A DNA stretch of 23,876 nucleotides from a bacterium (lineage in GTDB: Bacteria; Bacteroidota; Bacteroidia; Bacteroidales; Bacteroidaceae). Numbering within the stretch: position 1 is the stretch's first letter; each line of letters begins with the position of its first letter. The stretch is taken from assembly GCA_004559785.1 (NCBI GenBank), contig SFXD01000027.1:1-23876 (forward strand), in the 5' to 3' direction. Under the pieces are notes generated by a model. The model did not search any database. It was not told the origin of the DNA and saw only the letters and a program-made list of their open reading frames with translations. Shown piece by piece: positions 1 through 8,509 of the stretch. The position numbers and the translations under genes are program-made.

Positions 1-314
1 AGACCATCATCAGAAACGAAAACGAGATCAGGTTCTTACAGATTGGTGAAACACTATTCCCATACCAGTTGTCGAGCGGCGAGAAGCAGATGCTCATCAT
101 CCTGCTCACAGTACTCGTACAGGGAGGTAAGCCCTATGTGCTATTCATGGACGAACCAGAGGTAAGCCTACACGTAGAATGGCAGCAGAGGCTTATAAGC
201 CTCGTAAGGGTCATAAACCCAAACGTACAGATAATACTCATAACCCACAGCCCTGCCGTGATAATGGACGGTTGGGGCGACTGTGTGACGGACGTCGAGG
301 ACATTGTGGCATGA
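1..314 (+). CDS. AAA/ABC-type ATPase, C-terminal part (AriA-like candidate)
   Basis: Only the last ~103 codons are present; the frame is open from base 3 to the TGA at 312-314, so the gene starts outside the window. Three hallmarks of ABC-type ATPases appear in order: a signature motif (LSSGEKQ), a Walker B block ending in acidic residues (VLFMDEPEVSLH) and an H-loop (ITHSP). This spacing is typical of AAA_15/AAA_21 ATPases of the OLD/RecF type, which act as sensors or motors in defence systems and DNA repair, rather than of transporters. The stop codon overlaps the next start (ATGA, 311-314), so the two genes are probably translationally coupled. The DUF4435 partner suggests a PARIS-like AriA, but the Walker A region is outside the window, so the subfamily is an inference. 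Confidence 0.85.
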   Translation, partial: TIIRNENEIRFLQIGETLFPYQLSSGEKQMLIILLTVLVQGGKPYVLFMDEPEVSLHVEWQQRLISLVRVINPNVQIILITHSPAVIMDGWGDCVTDVEDIVA

Positions 315-1315
315 AGAGGCTTCAGGACAACCTCAACTCGCAGTACATAGCCTATGCGAACAGGCTCAGGCCCAACGGAGCAAAGCAGCGCATAGTGGCG
401 TACGTGGAGAGTTATGACGACGTGTTCTTCTGGAGAAACGTGTTGCAGGAGTTCGAGGATGACAAGCATTATTTCGAGGTGATGCTGCCCAGCCGCAATT
501 CTCTCAGCAAGGGAAAGAAGTCTGTATTGATGAACACGTTGGGAAACAACCTTGGGGCTTGCATGATTGCCTGCGTGGATGCCGACTACGACTGGCTCAT
601 GTCTGGCGTGACTCCTGTGTCGAGGTTTGTCATTGAGAATCCTTACGTATTCCATACCTATGCCTATGCCATAGAGAACTACCAATGCTACGCCCCGAGC
701 CTTCATTCGGTTTGCGTCATGAGTACGCTCAACGACAAGATGCCTTTCGACCTTGAGGCTTTCATGTCAGAGTACAGCGCAATAATATGGCCCCTGTTCG
801 TATGGAACGTGTGGGCATACAGGTATGGCAGGTTCAAGGAATTCTGCATGTCCCAGTTTGCCGACACGGTATCATTCCACGACATCAATCCCATGCATCC
901 GGAGAGGACACTTGAGGAGGTGCGACGAAGGGTGAACCGTTCCATTGCCATGCTGCACAGGCGATTTCCCGAGGGCAAGAAGACGTACCCTCCCCTGAGG
1001 GAAGAGCTGCTGGGCAAGGGGCTTACCCCTGAGACGACCTACCTGTACATGCAGGGGCATACCTTGTTCGACAATGTGGTGATGCCGTTGCTGTCGCCGG
1101 TATGTCTCATGCTGAGGCGAGAGAGGGAGCGGGAGATAACCCGTCTGGCGATGCACCAGACGCAGAAGCAGAACGAGCTCTCGGGCTATCAGCACAGTCA
1201 GGCTCCGGTGGATGAGATGCTCAGGAAGAACACGGCTTTCAGGAACTCCGCTCCATATCAGTTGCTGAGGGAGGACATAAGTCGTTTCATGAGCGAGCTT
1301 GGACGGGTGAAGTAG
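311..1315 (+). CDS. DUF4435 protein, TOPRIM-like (AriB-like candidate)
   Basis: A 334-residue protein. I chose ATG 311 because it overlaps the ATPase stop codon; the frame is open further upstream, but that part is antisense-like shadow of the ATPase gene. The segment IVAYVESYDDVFFW (Glu33, Asp36/Asp37) followed by ACVDADYDW (Asp90, Asp92) matches the Glu and Asp-x-Asp arrangement of TOPRIM nucleases and is characteristic of DUF4435. In PARIS anti-phage systems a DUF4435 effector (AriB) is encoded next to an ABC-type ATPase (AriA) in this same order. The C-terminal two thirds is mostly helical and contains an arginine-rich stretch near residues 260-275. No signal peptide or membrane segment is visible, so it is cytoplasmic. 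The 3' end overlaps the 3' end of the opposing trkA by 58 bases. The family call is fairly sure; a defence role is inferred from the gene pair. Confidence 0.8.
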   Translation: MKRLQDNLNSQYIAYANRLRPNGAKQRIVAYVESYDDVFFWRNVLQEFEDDKHYFEVMLPSRNSLSKGKKSVLMNTLGNNLGACMIACVDADYDWLMSGVTPVSRFVIENPYVFHTYAYAIENYQCYAPSLHSVCVMSTLNDKMPFDLEAFMSEYSAIIWPLFVWNVWAYRYGRFKEFCMSQFADTVSFHDINPMHPERTLEEVRRRVNRSIAMLHRRFPEGKKTYPPLREELLGKGLTPETTYLYMQGHTLFDNVVMPLLSPVCLMLRREREREITRLAMHQTQKQNELSGYQHSQAPVDEMLRKNTAFRNSAPYQLLREDISRFMSELGRVK

Positions 1316-2652
1316 CTGTCCATCTTCTTTATCAGTCCGCTCTTGCAGAACAGCACCACTACGTCTCCGGCCTTGATTTGCGTGTTTCCGTAGATGGGTT
1401 CTCCCACACCATCGCGCACCAGTCCGCCAAGCGTGACGCCGTTGGGCAGGTTCAGTTCGCGTACGGGCTTCTCTGTTATGGGGCTGCCTTCGCCTGCCGT
1501 GAACTCTGCCACGTCGGCGTTGGCGATGGTCAGGCACTTCACGTTCGACACGTCTGTTTGCAGCATCATCTGGTAGATGTGGCTTGCGGCAATCATCTTC
1601 TTGTTGATTATGGTGCCAATGTCCAGTTTCTCTGCCATGGAGACGTAGTCCATGTTCTCTACCAGGGCAACGGTCTTCCTCACCCCCATCCGCTTGGCAG
1701 CGAGACATGACAGGATGTTGGTCTCGGTTTCTGGCGTCAGGGCGGCAAAGGCTTGCATGTCCCTCAGTCCTTCGTCCAGCAGCATGCCCGTGTCCCTTCC
1801 GTCTCCCTGTACTATGCGTACGTCGCCATCGTCCAGTATCTCGTTCAGCTTCTGGCATCTTTCCTCGTTCTGCTCCACTATTTTCACGGAATAGAAGTCA
1901 GGCTTCCCTTCCACTACATGTACCGTAGTGCGTCCGCCTCCCATCACCATTACGTTCCTCACGTCGGGGTAGTCGTCCTTGCCAACGAGGTGTCGTATGT
2001 GCTGGATGTACTTCTTGGTAGTCATGAAATAGGCTATGTCTCCAAGCCTCAGTTCGTCGTTTCCTCCTGGGATGATGGTGCCCTCGCCTCGCTTTATGGC
2101 TACTATGTGGTATGGGGTCTCAGGTCCGCACAGGTCCTTCAGGGCTATGTTCAGGATGTGTGCCGATTCCCTGAGCTTGATTCCCAGCATTATCAGGGCA
2201 CCGCCCTGCACTTCCCAGTACTGTCTCACCCACGACCGCTTGAGCCCGTCGAGTATCTCGTTGGCTGCAAGGGCTTCGGGATATATGATGGAGTCGATGC
2301 CCATGTTGCGGAATAGGGTGCGGTACTGCTCGTTGGTGTACTCGGCGTTGTCCACGCGTGCGACGGTCTTCCTTGCGCCCAGTGCATGTGCCAACATGCA
2401 GCAGGTGATGTTGCGTGTCTCCTCGGGGGTGACGGCGATGAACAGGTCTGCCTGCGGCACGCCAGCCTCCCTAAGTCCGTTGATGCTGGTAGGCGGCACG
2501 TTCATCGTCATCAGGTCGAAGTCCCCCGCGTTTGCCAGCTTTGCAGTCTTCTCGGGGTTCTCGTCTATGAGGATTATGTCCTGGTTTTCTCTTGAGAGGA
2601 GTTCTGCCAGATGCGTCCCCACGGCTCCGGCTCCTGCTATGACTATCTTCAT
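1258..2652 (-). CDS. trkA: Trk system potassium uptake regulator TrkA
   Basis: A 464-residue cytosolic NAD(H)-binding regulator that gates a TrkH-type potassium channel; no trkH is in this window. It has the usual duplicated layout: Rossmann domain 1 with GAGAVG (residues 7-12) and Asp30 for the ribose, RCK_C domain 1 (about 145-220), Rossmann domain 2 from about 233, and RCK_C domain 2 (about 375-446). The second nucleotide-binding loop reads GGGRTTVH instead of the canonical GGGxxG, so the second half may bind nucleotide weakly. The ATG overlaps the dxs stop codon (ATGA), so dxs and trkA form an operon. The last ~18 residues, after KKMDSYF, go beyond the usual end of the family and are encoded in the overlap with the opposing DUF4435 gene. 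Confidence 0.95.
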   Translation of the reverse strand: MKIVIAGAGAVGTHLAELLSRENQDIILIDENPEKTAKLANAGDFDLMTMNVPPTSINGLREAGVPQADLFIAVTPEETRNITCCMLAHALGARKTVARVDNAEYTNEQYRTLFRNMGIDSIIYPEALAANEILDGLKRSWVRQYWEVQGGALIMLGIKLRESAHILNIALKDLCGPETPYHIVAIKRGEGTIIPGGNDELRLGDIAYFMTTKKYIQHIRHLVGKDDYPDVRNVMVMGGGRTTVHVVEGKPDFYSVKIVEQNEERCQKLNEILDDGDVRIVQGDGRDTGMLLDEGLRDMQAFAALTPETETNILSCLAAKRMGVRKTVALVENMDYVSMAEKLDIGTIINKKMIAASHIYQMMLQTDVSNVKCLTIANADVAEFTAGEGSPITEKPVRELNLPNGVTLGGLVRDGVGEPIYGNTQIKAGDVVVLFCKSGLIKKMDSYFTRPSSLMKRLMSSLSN

Positions 2653-4550
2653 TTCCTAACAACCTTGATTATCGAATCCTTGTCCAGCCCCGTTATCCTG
2701 TATAGCTCCTCGGGCGTGCCGTGCTCCACGAAATTGTCTGGCAGCCCCAGCACCATTATCTCGGGGTGCAATCCTCTTTCGGACATGAATTCCATTACCG
2801 CAGAACCCAGGCCTCCACGTCTCACCCCATCCTCTATCGTTATGATGCGCCTGTACTTGCGTCCCACATGTCCGAGCAATTCCTCGTCCAGAGGCTTGAG
2901 GAACCTTATGTCGTAGTGTCCTACGTTTATGCCCTCCTTGGCAAGTTGCTCCACGGCCTCCACGACGATGTTCCCTATGGGGCCAAGGCTCAGGATTGCC
3001 GTGTCTTCACCCTCGGAAATGCACCTTCCCTTGCCAACGGGAATCTCCTCCAGGGGGCATTGCCAGTCTGTGAGCACTCCCCTTCCCCTGGGGTATCGTA
3101 TCACGAAAGGTCCCATGTCCGGCTTTTGTGCCGTAAACATCAGCCGTCTCAGCTCGTGTTCGTTCATGGGCGAGCAGATAGTCAGATTGGGTATGGGGCG
3201 TAGCATGGCAAGGTCGAAGGCACCATGGTGCGTGGGCCCGTCCTGTCCTACGATTCCCGCCCTGTCGAGGCACAGTACCACGTTGAGCCTGTTTAGGGCC
3301 ACGTCGTGGATGATGTTGTCGAAAGCCCTCTGCGCGAAGGAGGAGTAGATGTTGCAGAAGGGTATCAGTCCGTCCTTTGCCATGCCTCCCGAGAACGTAA
3401 CGGCATGTCCCTCGGCGATTCCCACGTCGAAGGTGCGGTCGGGCATCTCGTTCATCATTATGTTCATGCTGCATCCTGTGGCCATTGCAGGTGTCACGCC
3501 CACAATCTTGTCGTTTGCCCTTGCCAGTTCGAGCAGGGTGTGTCCGAAGACGTCCTGGTACTTGGGTGGCAGTCCGTTGGCAGGGTCGTGTATCTGTTCG
3601 CCTGTATTGGGGTCGTACTTGCCCGGGGCATGGTATAGCGTAGGGTTCTCCTCTGCCTTCTGGAATCCCTTTCCCTTTATGGTGTGCAGATGCAGCAGCT
3701 TCGGGCCTTTCATGTCCTTGATTTGCCTTAGTGTGGTGACCAGTTCCACTACGTTGTGCCCGTCGCTTGGCCCGAAGTACCTGATGTTCATCCCGTCGAA
3801 GACGTTTTGCTGGTTGGTCAGCAGGGACTTCAGCGAGTTGTTGAACCTGATTATCTTCTGTCTCCTGCTGTCGTTTAGTATGCCCCACTTCACGAGCCGT
3901 TGCGAGGTTCGGAATCTCAGGTAGTTGTACATCCTGCTCGTGTGCATCTGATGCAGGTAGTGCTTCATTCCTCCGACGCTGTGGTCAATGCTCATATTGT
4001 TGTCGTTCAGGATGATGAGCAGGTTGTTGTCTGTTGACGAGACGTTGTTCAGACCCTCGTATGCAAGTCCTCCGCTCATGCTGCCGTCTCCTATCACCGC
4101 CACTACCTGCCTGTCTGCCTCTCCGTTCATCCTTGCCGCTACGGCCATGCCCAAGGCGGCTGATATGCTGTTGGAAGCGTGCCCGCAGGAGAATGTGTCG
4201 TATTCGCTCTCTTCTGGCGAGGGGAAGGGCCTGAGCCCCTTCAGGTGGCGATATGTGGGAAACTGTTTCCTCCTCCCTGTCAGGATCTTGTGTCCTGCTG
4301 CCTGGTGCCCTACGTCCCATACGATGCGGTCGTATGGAGTGTTGAACACATAGTGGATTGCAACTGTAATCTCCACTACGCCGAGGCTGCTGGCAAAGTG
4401 CCCCGGGTTGCTGGCAAGTTCCTGTATAATGGTTTGCCTTAGTGCGTCGCATACCTCCGGCAGTTGCGATATGGGCAATTTCCTCAAATCCTCCGGCAGA
4501 AGTATGCCGTCCAATATGTCGTTATTGTCTTTTTTCACCCGTATGACCAT
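2649..4550 (-). CDS. dxs: 1-deoxy-D-xylulose-5-phosphate synthase
   Basis: Dxs condenses pyruvate and glyceraldehyde 3-phosphate with thiamine diphosphate, the first step of the MEP isoprenoid pathway; the product also feeds thiamine and pyridoxal synthesis. Starting at ATG 4550 the protein has 633 residues, the normal length. An in-frame TTG ten codons earlier (4580) is less likely because it lies upstream of the promoter-like box. Visible landmarks are NPGHFASSLG (about 48-57), the thiamine diphosphate motif GDGSMSGG (154-161) followed by NDNN, the catalytic Glu380 in DVGIAEGHAVT, and GQDGPTHHG (about 434-442). A Gly after that Glu, where many bacteria have Gln, is to my knowledge usual in Bacteroidetes. 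It is the first gene of a two-gene unit with trkA. Confidence 0.97.
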   Translation of the reverse strand: MVIRVKKDNNDILDGILLPEDLRKLPISQLPEVCDALRQTIIQELASNPGHFASSLGVVEITVAIHYVFNTPYDRIVWDVGHQAAGHKILTGRRKQFPTYRHLKGLRPFPSPEESEYDTFSCGHASNSISAALGMAVAARMNGEADRQVVAVIGDGSMSGGLAYEGLNNVSSTDNNLLIILNDNNMSIDHSVGGMKHYLHQMHTSRMYNYLRFRTSQRLVKWGILNDSRRQKIIRFNNSLKSLLTNQQNVFDGMNIRYFGPSDGHNVVELVTTLRQIKDMKGPKLLHLHTIKGKGFQKAEENPTLYHAPGKYDPNTGEQIHDPANGLPPKYQDVFGHTLLELARANDKIVGVTPAMATGCSMNIMMNEMPDRTFDVGIAEGHAVTFSGGMAKDGLIPFCNIYSSFAQRAFDNIIHDVALNRLNVVLCLDRAGIVGQDGPTHHGAFDLAMLRPIPNLTICSPMNEHELRRLMFTAQKPDMGPFVIRYPRGRGVLTDWQCPLEEIPVGKGRCISEGEDTAILSLGPIGNIVVEAVEQLAKEGINVGHYDIRFLKPLDEELLGHVGRKYRRIITIEDGVRRGGLGSAVMEFMSERGLHPEIMVLGLPDNFVEHGTPEELYRITGLDKDSIIKVVRK

Positions 4551-4561
4551 TTTTGATGGTA

Positions 4562-4569
4562 CAAAATTA
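4562..4569 (-). promoter_or_regulatory. Bacteroidetes-type -7 box for dxs-trkA
   Basis: The minus strand reads TAATTTTG here, an exact match to the Bacteroidetes -7 consensus TAnnTTTG, 11 bases upstream of the dxs ATG. I see no good TTTG -33 element at the expected distance. The very short leader would support ATG 4550 as the start. Moderate confidence only. Confidence 0.45.
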
Positions 4570-4590
4570 TATAATTTCAACGAAGTTGCG

Positions 4591-4598
4591 TAATTTTG
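4591..4598 (+). promoter_or_regulatory. Bacteroidetes-type -7 box for the GSCFA unit
   Basis: The plus strand reads TAATTTTG, matching TAnnTTTG, 25 bases before the GSCFA start. Together with the same box on the other strand at 4562-4569 it forms a compact divergent promoter in the 73-base gap. A -33 element is not obvious. Confidence 0.45.
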
Positions 4599-4623
4599 TG
4601 AAAGAAATTATGATTTAGGTAGG

Positions 4624-5583
4624 ATGAAACGTGATGAAACATTGTTCAGGACCAAGGTCGAGATACCCGGATGGGGTACTCCCATGGAGGTTGCGGACCA
4701 TAGCTTGTTCCTTGGCTCGTGTTTCGCCCAGGAGATAGGAGGCAGGTTCCAGGACTATGGACTTGCATCGTTCTCCAACATGCTTGGGGTGCTCTACAAC
4801 CCCGAGAGCATTGCCTCCCAGATATTGCAGTCGTTGGGGCTGGAAGGGACTGAACCGCCTGTCTTCCGCGCCGCCGAGGGATGGCGCAGCTGGTGGGCAG
4901 GTACCTGCTTGCAGTCTTCCACGCGCGAGGGGTGCGTCTCCATGGTACGACAGGCTCTCGACAGGCAGGGAAGGGAATTGAAGAGGGCAGACTGGCTCTT
5001 CCTGACATTGGGCACCAACGTATGCTACGCGCTCAGGCAGACGGGGGAGACCGTTGCCAACTGCCACAGGCAACCGCAGTCGATGTTCGAGGAGAAGTCC
5101 CTCGGAGTGGCGGAATGCGTGGACGTGCTATCCCGCGCCCTGGAATCGCTTCACGGCTTGAATCCCTCGTGCCGCATGGTGTTCACGGTCAGTCCATACC
5201 GATATGCCAAGTATACCTACCATGGCAGCCGGATAGCCAAGGCTACCCTGTTGCTTGCCGTTGAGGAATTGTGCAGGTCGTACCCCGCTTACGTAGGCTA
5301 TTTCCCAGCATACGAGATAGTGCTCGACGAGTTGCGCGACTACCGCTTCTACGACACAGACATGCTGCATCCGTCTCAACAGGCTGTCGACTATGTCTGG
5401 CTTTGCCTGCAACAGGCAGCCATGTCTGTCACGATGAGGCAGTACCTGGAGGAATACGAGCCAATAAGGCGTGGGCTTGCCCATCGTCCTGCGAATCCGG
5501 ATGCCGGAGAGTACAAGGCATTCATGTGCAAGCTGGAGGAACGGAGGAAGCTTATAAGGCGGAAGTACAAACTTGAATGTTAG
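4624..5583 (+). CDS. GSCFA domain protein
   Basis: A 319-residue protein with the family-defining GSCFA motif near the N-terminus (Gly31-Ser32-Cys33-Phe34-Ala35). Later blocks FLTLGTN and DMLHPS resemble the Gly/Asn block and Asp-x-x-His block of SGNH/GDSL hydrolases, with Ser32 in the position of a nucleophile. A hydrolase or acyl-transfer role is therefore plausible, but this is inference; the family has no established function that I know of. No signal peptide is visible, so it is probably cytoplasmic. The start ATG follows an AGG-rich stretch. The gene is 12 bases upstream of murF-alr in the same direction, and GSCFA genes sit next to murF-alr in other Bacteroidetes as far as I recall, which hints at a role in cell-wall metabolism. 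Confidence 0.9.
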   Translation: MKRDETLFRTKVEIPGWGTPMEVADHSLFLGSCFAQEIGGRFQDYGLASFSNMLGVLYNPESIASQILQSLGLEGTEPPVFRAAEGWRSWWAGTCLQSSTREGCVSMVRQALDRQGRELKRADWLFLTLGTNVCYALRQTGETVANCHRQPQSMFEEKSLGVAECVDVLSRALESLHGLNPSCRMVFTVSPYRYAKYTYHGSRIAKATLLLAVEELCRSYPAYVGYFPAYEIVLDELRDYRFYDTDMLHPSQQAVDYVWLCLQQAAMSVTMRQYLEEYEPIRRGLAHRPANPDAGEYKAFMCKLEERRKLIRRKYKLEC

Positions 5584-5595
5584 GAGGAATCAGAA

Positions 5596-7956
5596 ATGTA
5601 TACCATATCTAATATAGCAGCCCTGATAGGGGCATGTCGCAGCGGTAGTACCGAGGCGGATATCGACTGGCTGCTGACGGACAGCCGCAGCCTTTGTTTT
5701 CCTGAGACGACGCTCTTCTTCGCCATCCGTACCAGTCGTGGCGACGGTCACAAGTACATATCGGACTTATACAAGCGGGGCGTCCGCAACTTTGTCGTGG
5801 AGGAGCGGCCGCTGGCAGGTTACGAGGATGCCAATTTCCTGCTCGTGCCATGTGTGCGCCAGGCATTGCAGCGTCTGGCAGAGAGGCATAGGGAGTCGTT
5901 CTCGATACCAGTCATAGGCATAGCAGGCAGCAACGGCAAGACGACGGTGAAGGAGTGGCTCTACCAGATGCTCTCGCCGGACTATACCGTAACGCGCAGC
6001 CCGCGCAGCTACAATTCTCAGATAGGAGTCCCACTCTCGGTGTGGGGGTTGTGGAAGGGTAGCCAGATAGGCATCTTCGAGGCTGCCGTATCGCAACCAG
6101 ACGAAATGCCTGCCCTGCAACGCATCATACAGCCCACCATAGGCGTGTTCACCTGCCTTGGCGAGGCGCACCAGGAAAACTTCTACAGCATGGAGCACAA
6201 GTGCATGGAGAAGCTTGCCCTGTTCCACGATGCCGACGTGCTGGTATATCCCGCCGACGATGCAACGGTGTGGAAATGCGTTCGCAAGATGGACTTCCGT
6301 GGCAGGCTTATCCCGTTCCATACCACGGGGAACGCCATTGAGGACAACCGTGAGATATGCCGCACCGTGTGCCGTTACCTGGGCATGCCGGAAGAGGTGG
6401 TGGAGGACAGGAGCGCACGACTGGAGCCCGTTGCGATGCGATTGGAGGTGAAGGCGGGACAGAGGGGGTGCACCATCATCAACGATACATACAACAGCGA
6501 CCTCAACAGCCTCGACATAGCCCTCGACTTCATGACTCGGCGACCCGACTGCGAGGGCAAGTCGCGCACCCTGATACTAAGCGACATAGAGCAGACAGGC
6601 GTGCCGCCTACGACTCTATACCAACATGTTGCGCGGATGATAGCGCAAAGGGGCATCGGGAGGCTCGTGGCCGTAGGCCCCGTCATAAGCGAATACAGGG
6701 ACTGCTTCAACTCCGTGGGGGCACGCTGCTCGTTCTATCCATATACGGAGGCATTGCTGCGAAGCCAGGAGTTCCGCGACCTGTCGCATCAACTGGTACT
6801 GGTAAAGGGAGCCAGGTCGTTCCATTTCGAGCAAGTGTCCGACATGCTTGAGCAGAAAGTGCACGAGACGACGCTTGAGGTCGACCTCGGGGCGTTGGTG
6901 GACAACCTCAACCATTACCGTGCATTCCTGAGGCCGGACACCAAGATAGCATGCATGGTCAAGGCCGACGGCTATGGCGCGGGTGCCGTGGAGGTGGCAA
7001 AGACGCTACAGGAGCACAGGGTAGACTACCTTGCCGTGGCTGTGGCGGACGAAGGCGTGGTGCTTCGCCAGGCAGGCATCACATCCAACATCATGGTCAT
7101 GAACCCTGAGATGAGCAGCTTTGCCACTCTCTTCCAGTACAACCTCGAACCCGAGGTGTACAGCTTCCGCCTGCTTGACGCCCTTGTCAGGGAGGCGGAG
7201 AAGGAGGGAGTCACCAATTTCCCCATCCACGTCAAGCTCGACACGGGCATGCATCGCATGGGCTTCCATCCCGTGGACGACATGCCTGCCCTCGTGGATA
7301 GGCTCAGGCACCAATGCGCCCTCATACCACGCTCCGTGTTCTCCCATTTCGTAGGTAGCGACAGCGACGAGTTCGACGATTTTTCGGCTCGGCAATATGA
7401 AATGTTCATCAAGGGAAGCAACCTCCTGCAGCAGGCGTTCCACCACCAGATCCTGCGCCACATCTGCAACAGCGCCGGCATAGAGCGTTTTCCCGGCAGG
7501 CAGTTGGAGATGGTCAGGCTCGGACTTGGGCTGTATGGCATCGACAGCCCTACAGGGAATGTCATCAACAACGTCTCCACCCTGCTAACCACCATCCTCC
7601 AGATACACGACGTGCCAGCCGGCGAGAGCATAGGCTACAGCAGGCGCACCGTCGTCGACAGGGACAGCCGCATAGCCACCATACCCATCGGGTATGCGGA
7701 CGGAGTGGTGAGGAGACTGGGCAACAGGAACGGCTACTGCCTCGTAGGAGGCAAGCGTGCTCCATACGTGGGCAATATCTGCATGGATGTCTGCATGATA
7801 GACGTCACGGACATACCATGTTCCGAAGGCGACCGCGTCACCATCTTCGGACCAGGCCTCTCGCCCACGACGCTCGCCGACATCACGGGCACCATACCCT
7901 ACGAGATTCTCACGGGGATCAGCAACAGGGTAAAGAGAATATATTTCAAGAAGTAA
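5596..7956 (+). CDS. murF-alr: Bifunctional MurF ligase / alanine racemase
   Basis: A 786-residue cytoplasmic fusion. The N-terminal half (about 1-420) is MurF, which adds D-Ala-D-Ala to UDP-MurNAc-tripeptide: P-loop GSNGKTT (111-117), SYNSQIGVP for substrate contact, and INDTYNSD (about 295-302) in place of the common DCYNAN. The C-terminal half (about 424-786) is a PLP-dependent alanine racemase: Lys456 in MVKADGYGAG is the PLP lysine, Tyr681 in ESIGYSRR is the second catalytic base, and GNICMDVCMIDVT is typical of the family. The fusion couples production of D-alanine to its use and is well known in Bacteroidetes. An AGGAGG ribosome-binding sequence lies just before the ATG. It forms a unit with the GSCFA gene upstream. 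Confidence 0.96.
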   Translation: MYTISNIAALIGACRSGSTEADIDWLLTDSRSLCFPETTLFFAIRTSRGDGHKYISDLYKRGVRNFVVEERPLAGYEDANFLLVPCVRQALQRLAERHRESFSIPVIGIAGSNGKTTVKEWLYQMLSPDYTVTRSPRSYNSQIGVPLSVWGLWKGSQIGIFEAAVSQPDEMPALQRIIQPTIGVFTCLGEAHQENFYSMEHKCMEKLALFHDADVLVYPADDATVWKCVRKMDFRGRLIPFHTTGNAIEDNREICRTVCRYLGMPEEVVEDRSARLEPVAMRLEVKAGQRGCTIINDTYNSDLNSLDIALDFMTRRPDCEGKSRTLILSDIEQTGVPPTTLYQHVARMIAQRGIGRLVAVGPVISEYRDCFNSVGARCSFYPYTEALLRSQEFRDLSHQLVLVKGARSFHFEQVSDMLEQKVHETTLEVDLGALVDNLNHYRAFLRPDTKIACMVKADGYGAGAVEVAKTLQEHRVDYLAVAVADEGVVLRQAGITSNIMVMNPEMSSFATLFQYNLEPEVYSFRLLDALVREAEKEGVTNFPIHVKLDTGMHRMGFHPVDDMPALVDRLRHQCALIPRSVFSHFVGSDSDEFDDFSARQYEMFIKGSNLLQQAFHHQILRHICNSAGIERFPGRQLEMVRLGLGLYGIDSPTGNVINNVSTLLTTILQIHDVPAGESIGYSRRTVVDRDSRIATIPIGYADGVVRRLGNRNGYCLVGGKRAPYVGNICMDVCMIDVTDIPCSEGDRVTIFGPGLSPTTLADITGTIPYEILTGISNRVKRIYFKK

Positions 7957-7975
7957 TTTTTTATAAGGCTATTTT

Positions 7976-8458
7976 ATGATTATGAGAAAACCTGCATTTT
8001 ACCTATGCCTTGCGGCATTTTCGTTCCTCACCCTCGCCCTTGTGTCTTGTGCCAAGGATGACGTGCCAGACCCAAGCACCATCATCGGAGGCGGGTCGGG
8101 CAATGGCGGCGAATCGCCCAAGTCGCACAAGGCATCCGACTTTACGGGAGTGGACGCTAACGAGGAAGGGGTGGCATCCTGCACTTGGACATGCTTCTCA
8201 GCCCAGAAGGGGAATGAAAATGCTCAAGAATACCTTGGGCAGTCCATAACCATGGGGGATGACTACTACTATGCTTCCGGTATCCCAGGGCTGGGCGAAG
8301 AAGGTTCGTGGGGCATAGAGGGATTGACCATCTTCCTGAATGGAAAGGGCGTGTCCAGGAAGTTCTTCGTACAGTTCATGAGTGACGGCACGATGATATG
8401 GACACTCATTGCAAGTGAAGGTGAGACATTGAAACTGAAGTTTGCAAGGGAATCCTGA
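7976..8458 (+). CDS. Small predicted surface-exposed lipoprotein, unknown function
   Basis: A 160-residue protein with a type II signal peptide: basic start, hydrophobic core, lipobox LVSC with lipidated Cys25. The residues after the cysteine read Ala-Lys-Asp-Asp, fitting the Bacteroidetes lipoprotein export signal (Cys-X-Lys-Asp/Glu-Asp/Glu), so it probably reaches the outer face of the outer membrane. A low-complexity Gly/Ser linker (about 36-50) follows, then a compact domain of ~105 residues rich in aromatics and glycine, with no family I recognise. Start could be ATG 7976 or ATG 7982; both leave the signal peptide intact. It lies 19 bases after murF-alr, so it may be read from the same transcript, although the function need not be related. 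Confidence 0.8.
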   Translation: MIMRKPAFYLCLAAFSFLTLALVSCAKDDVPDPSTIIGGGSGNGGESPKSHKASDFTGVDANEEGVASCTWTCFSAQKGNENAQEYLGQSITMGDDYYYASGIPGLGEEGSWGIEGLTIFLNGKGVSRKFFVQFMSDGTMIWTLIASEGETLKLKFARES

Positions 8459-8509
8459 CTGAACATCCTCGCCGTTACGCCCAATTTGAGGTGTAGGCCA
8501 TAAACATCA

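Noticed and set aside
872..1858. Minus-strand frame of 328 codons across the trkA / DUF4435 junction
   Set aside because: It overlaps well-supported genes, is rich in Arg/His low-complexity sequence, and matches no family.
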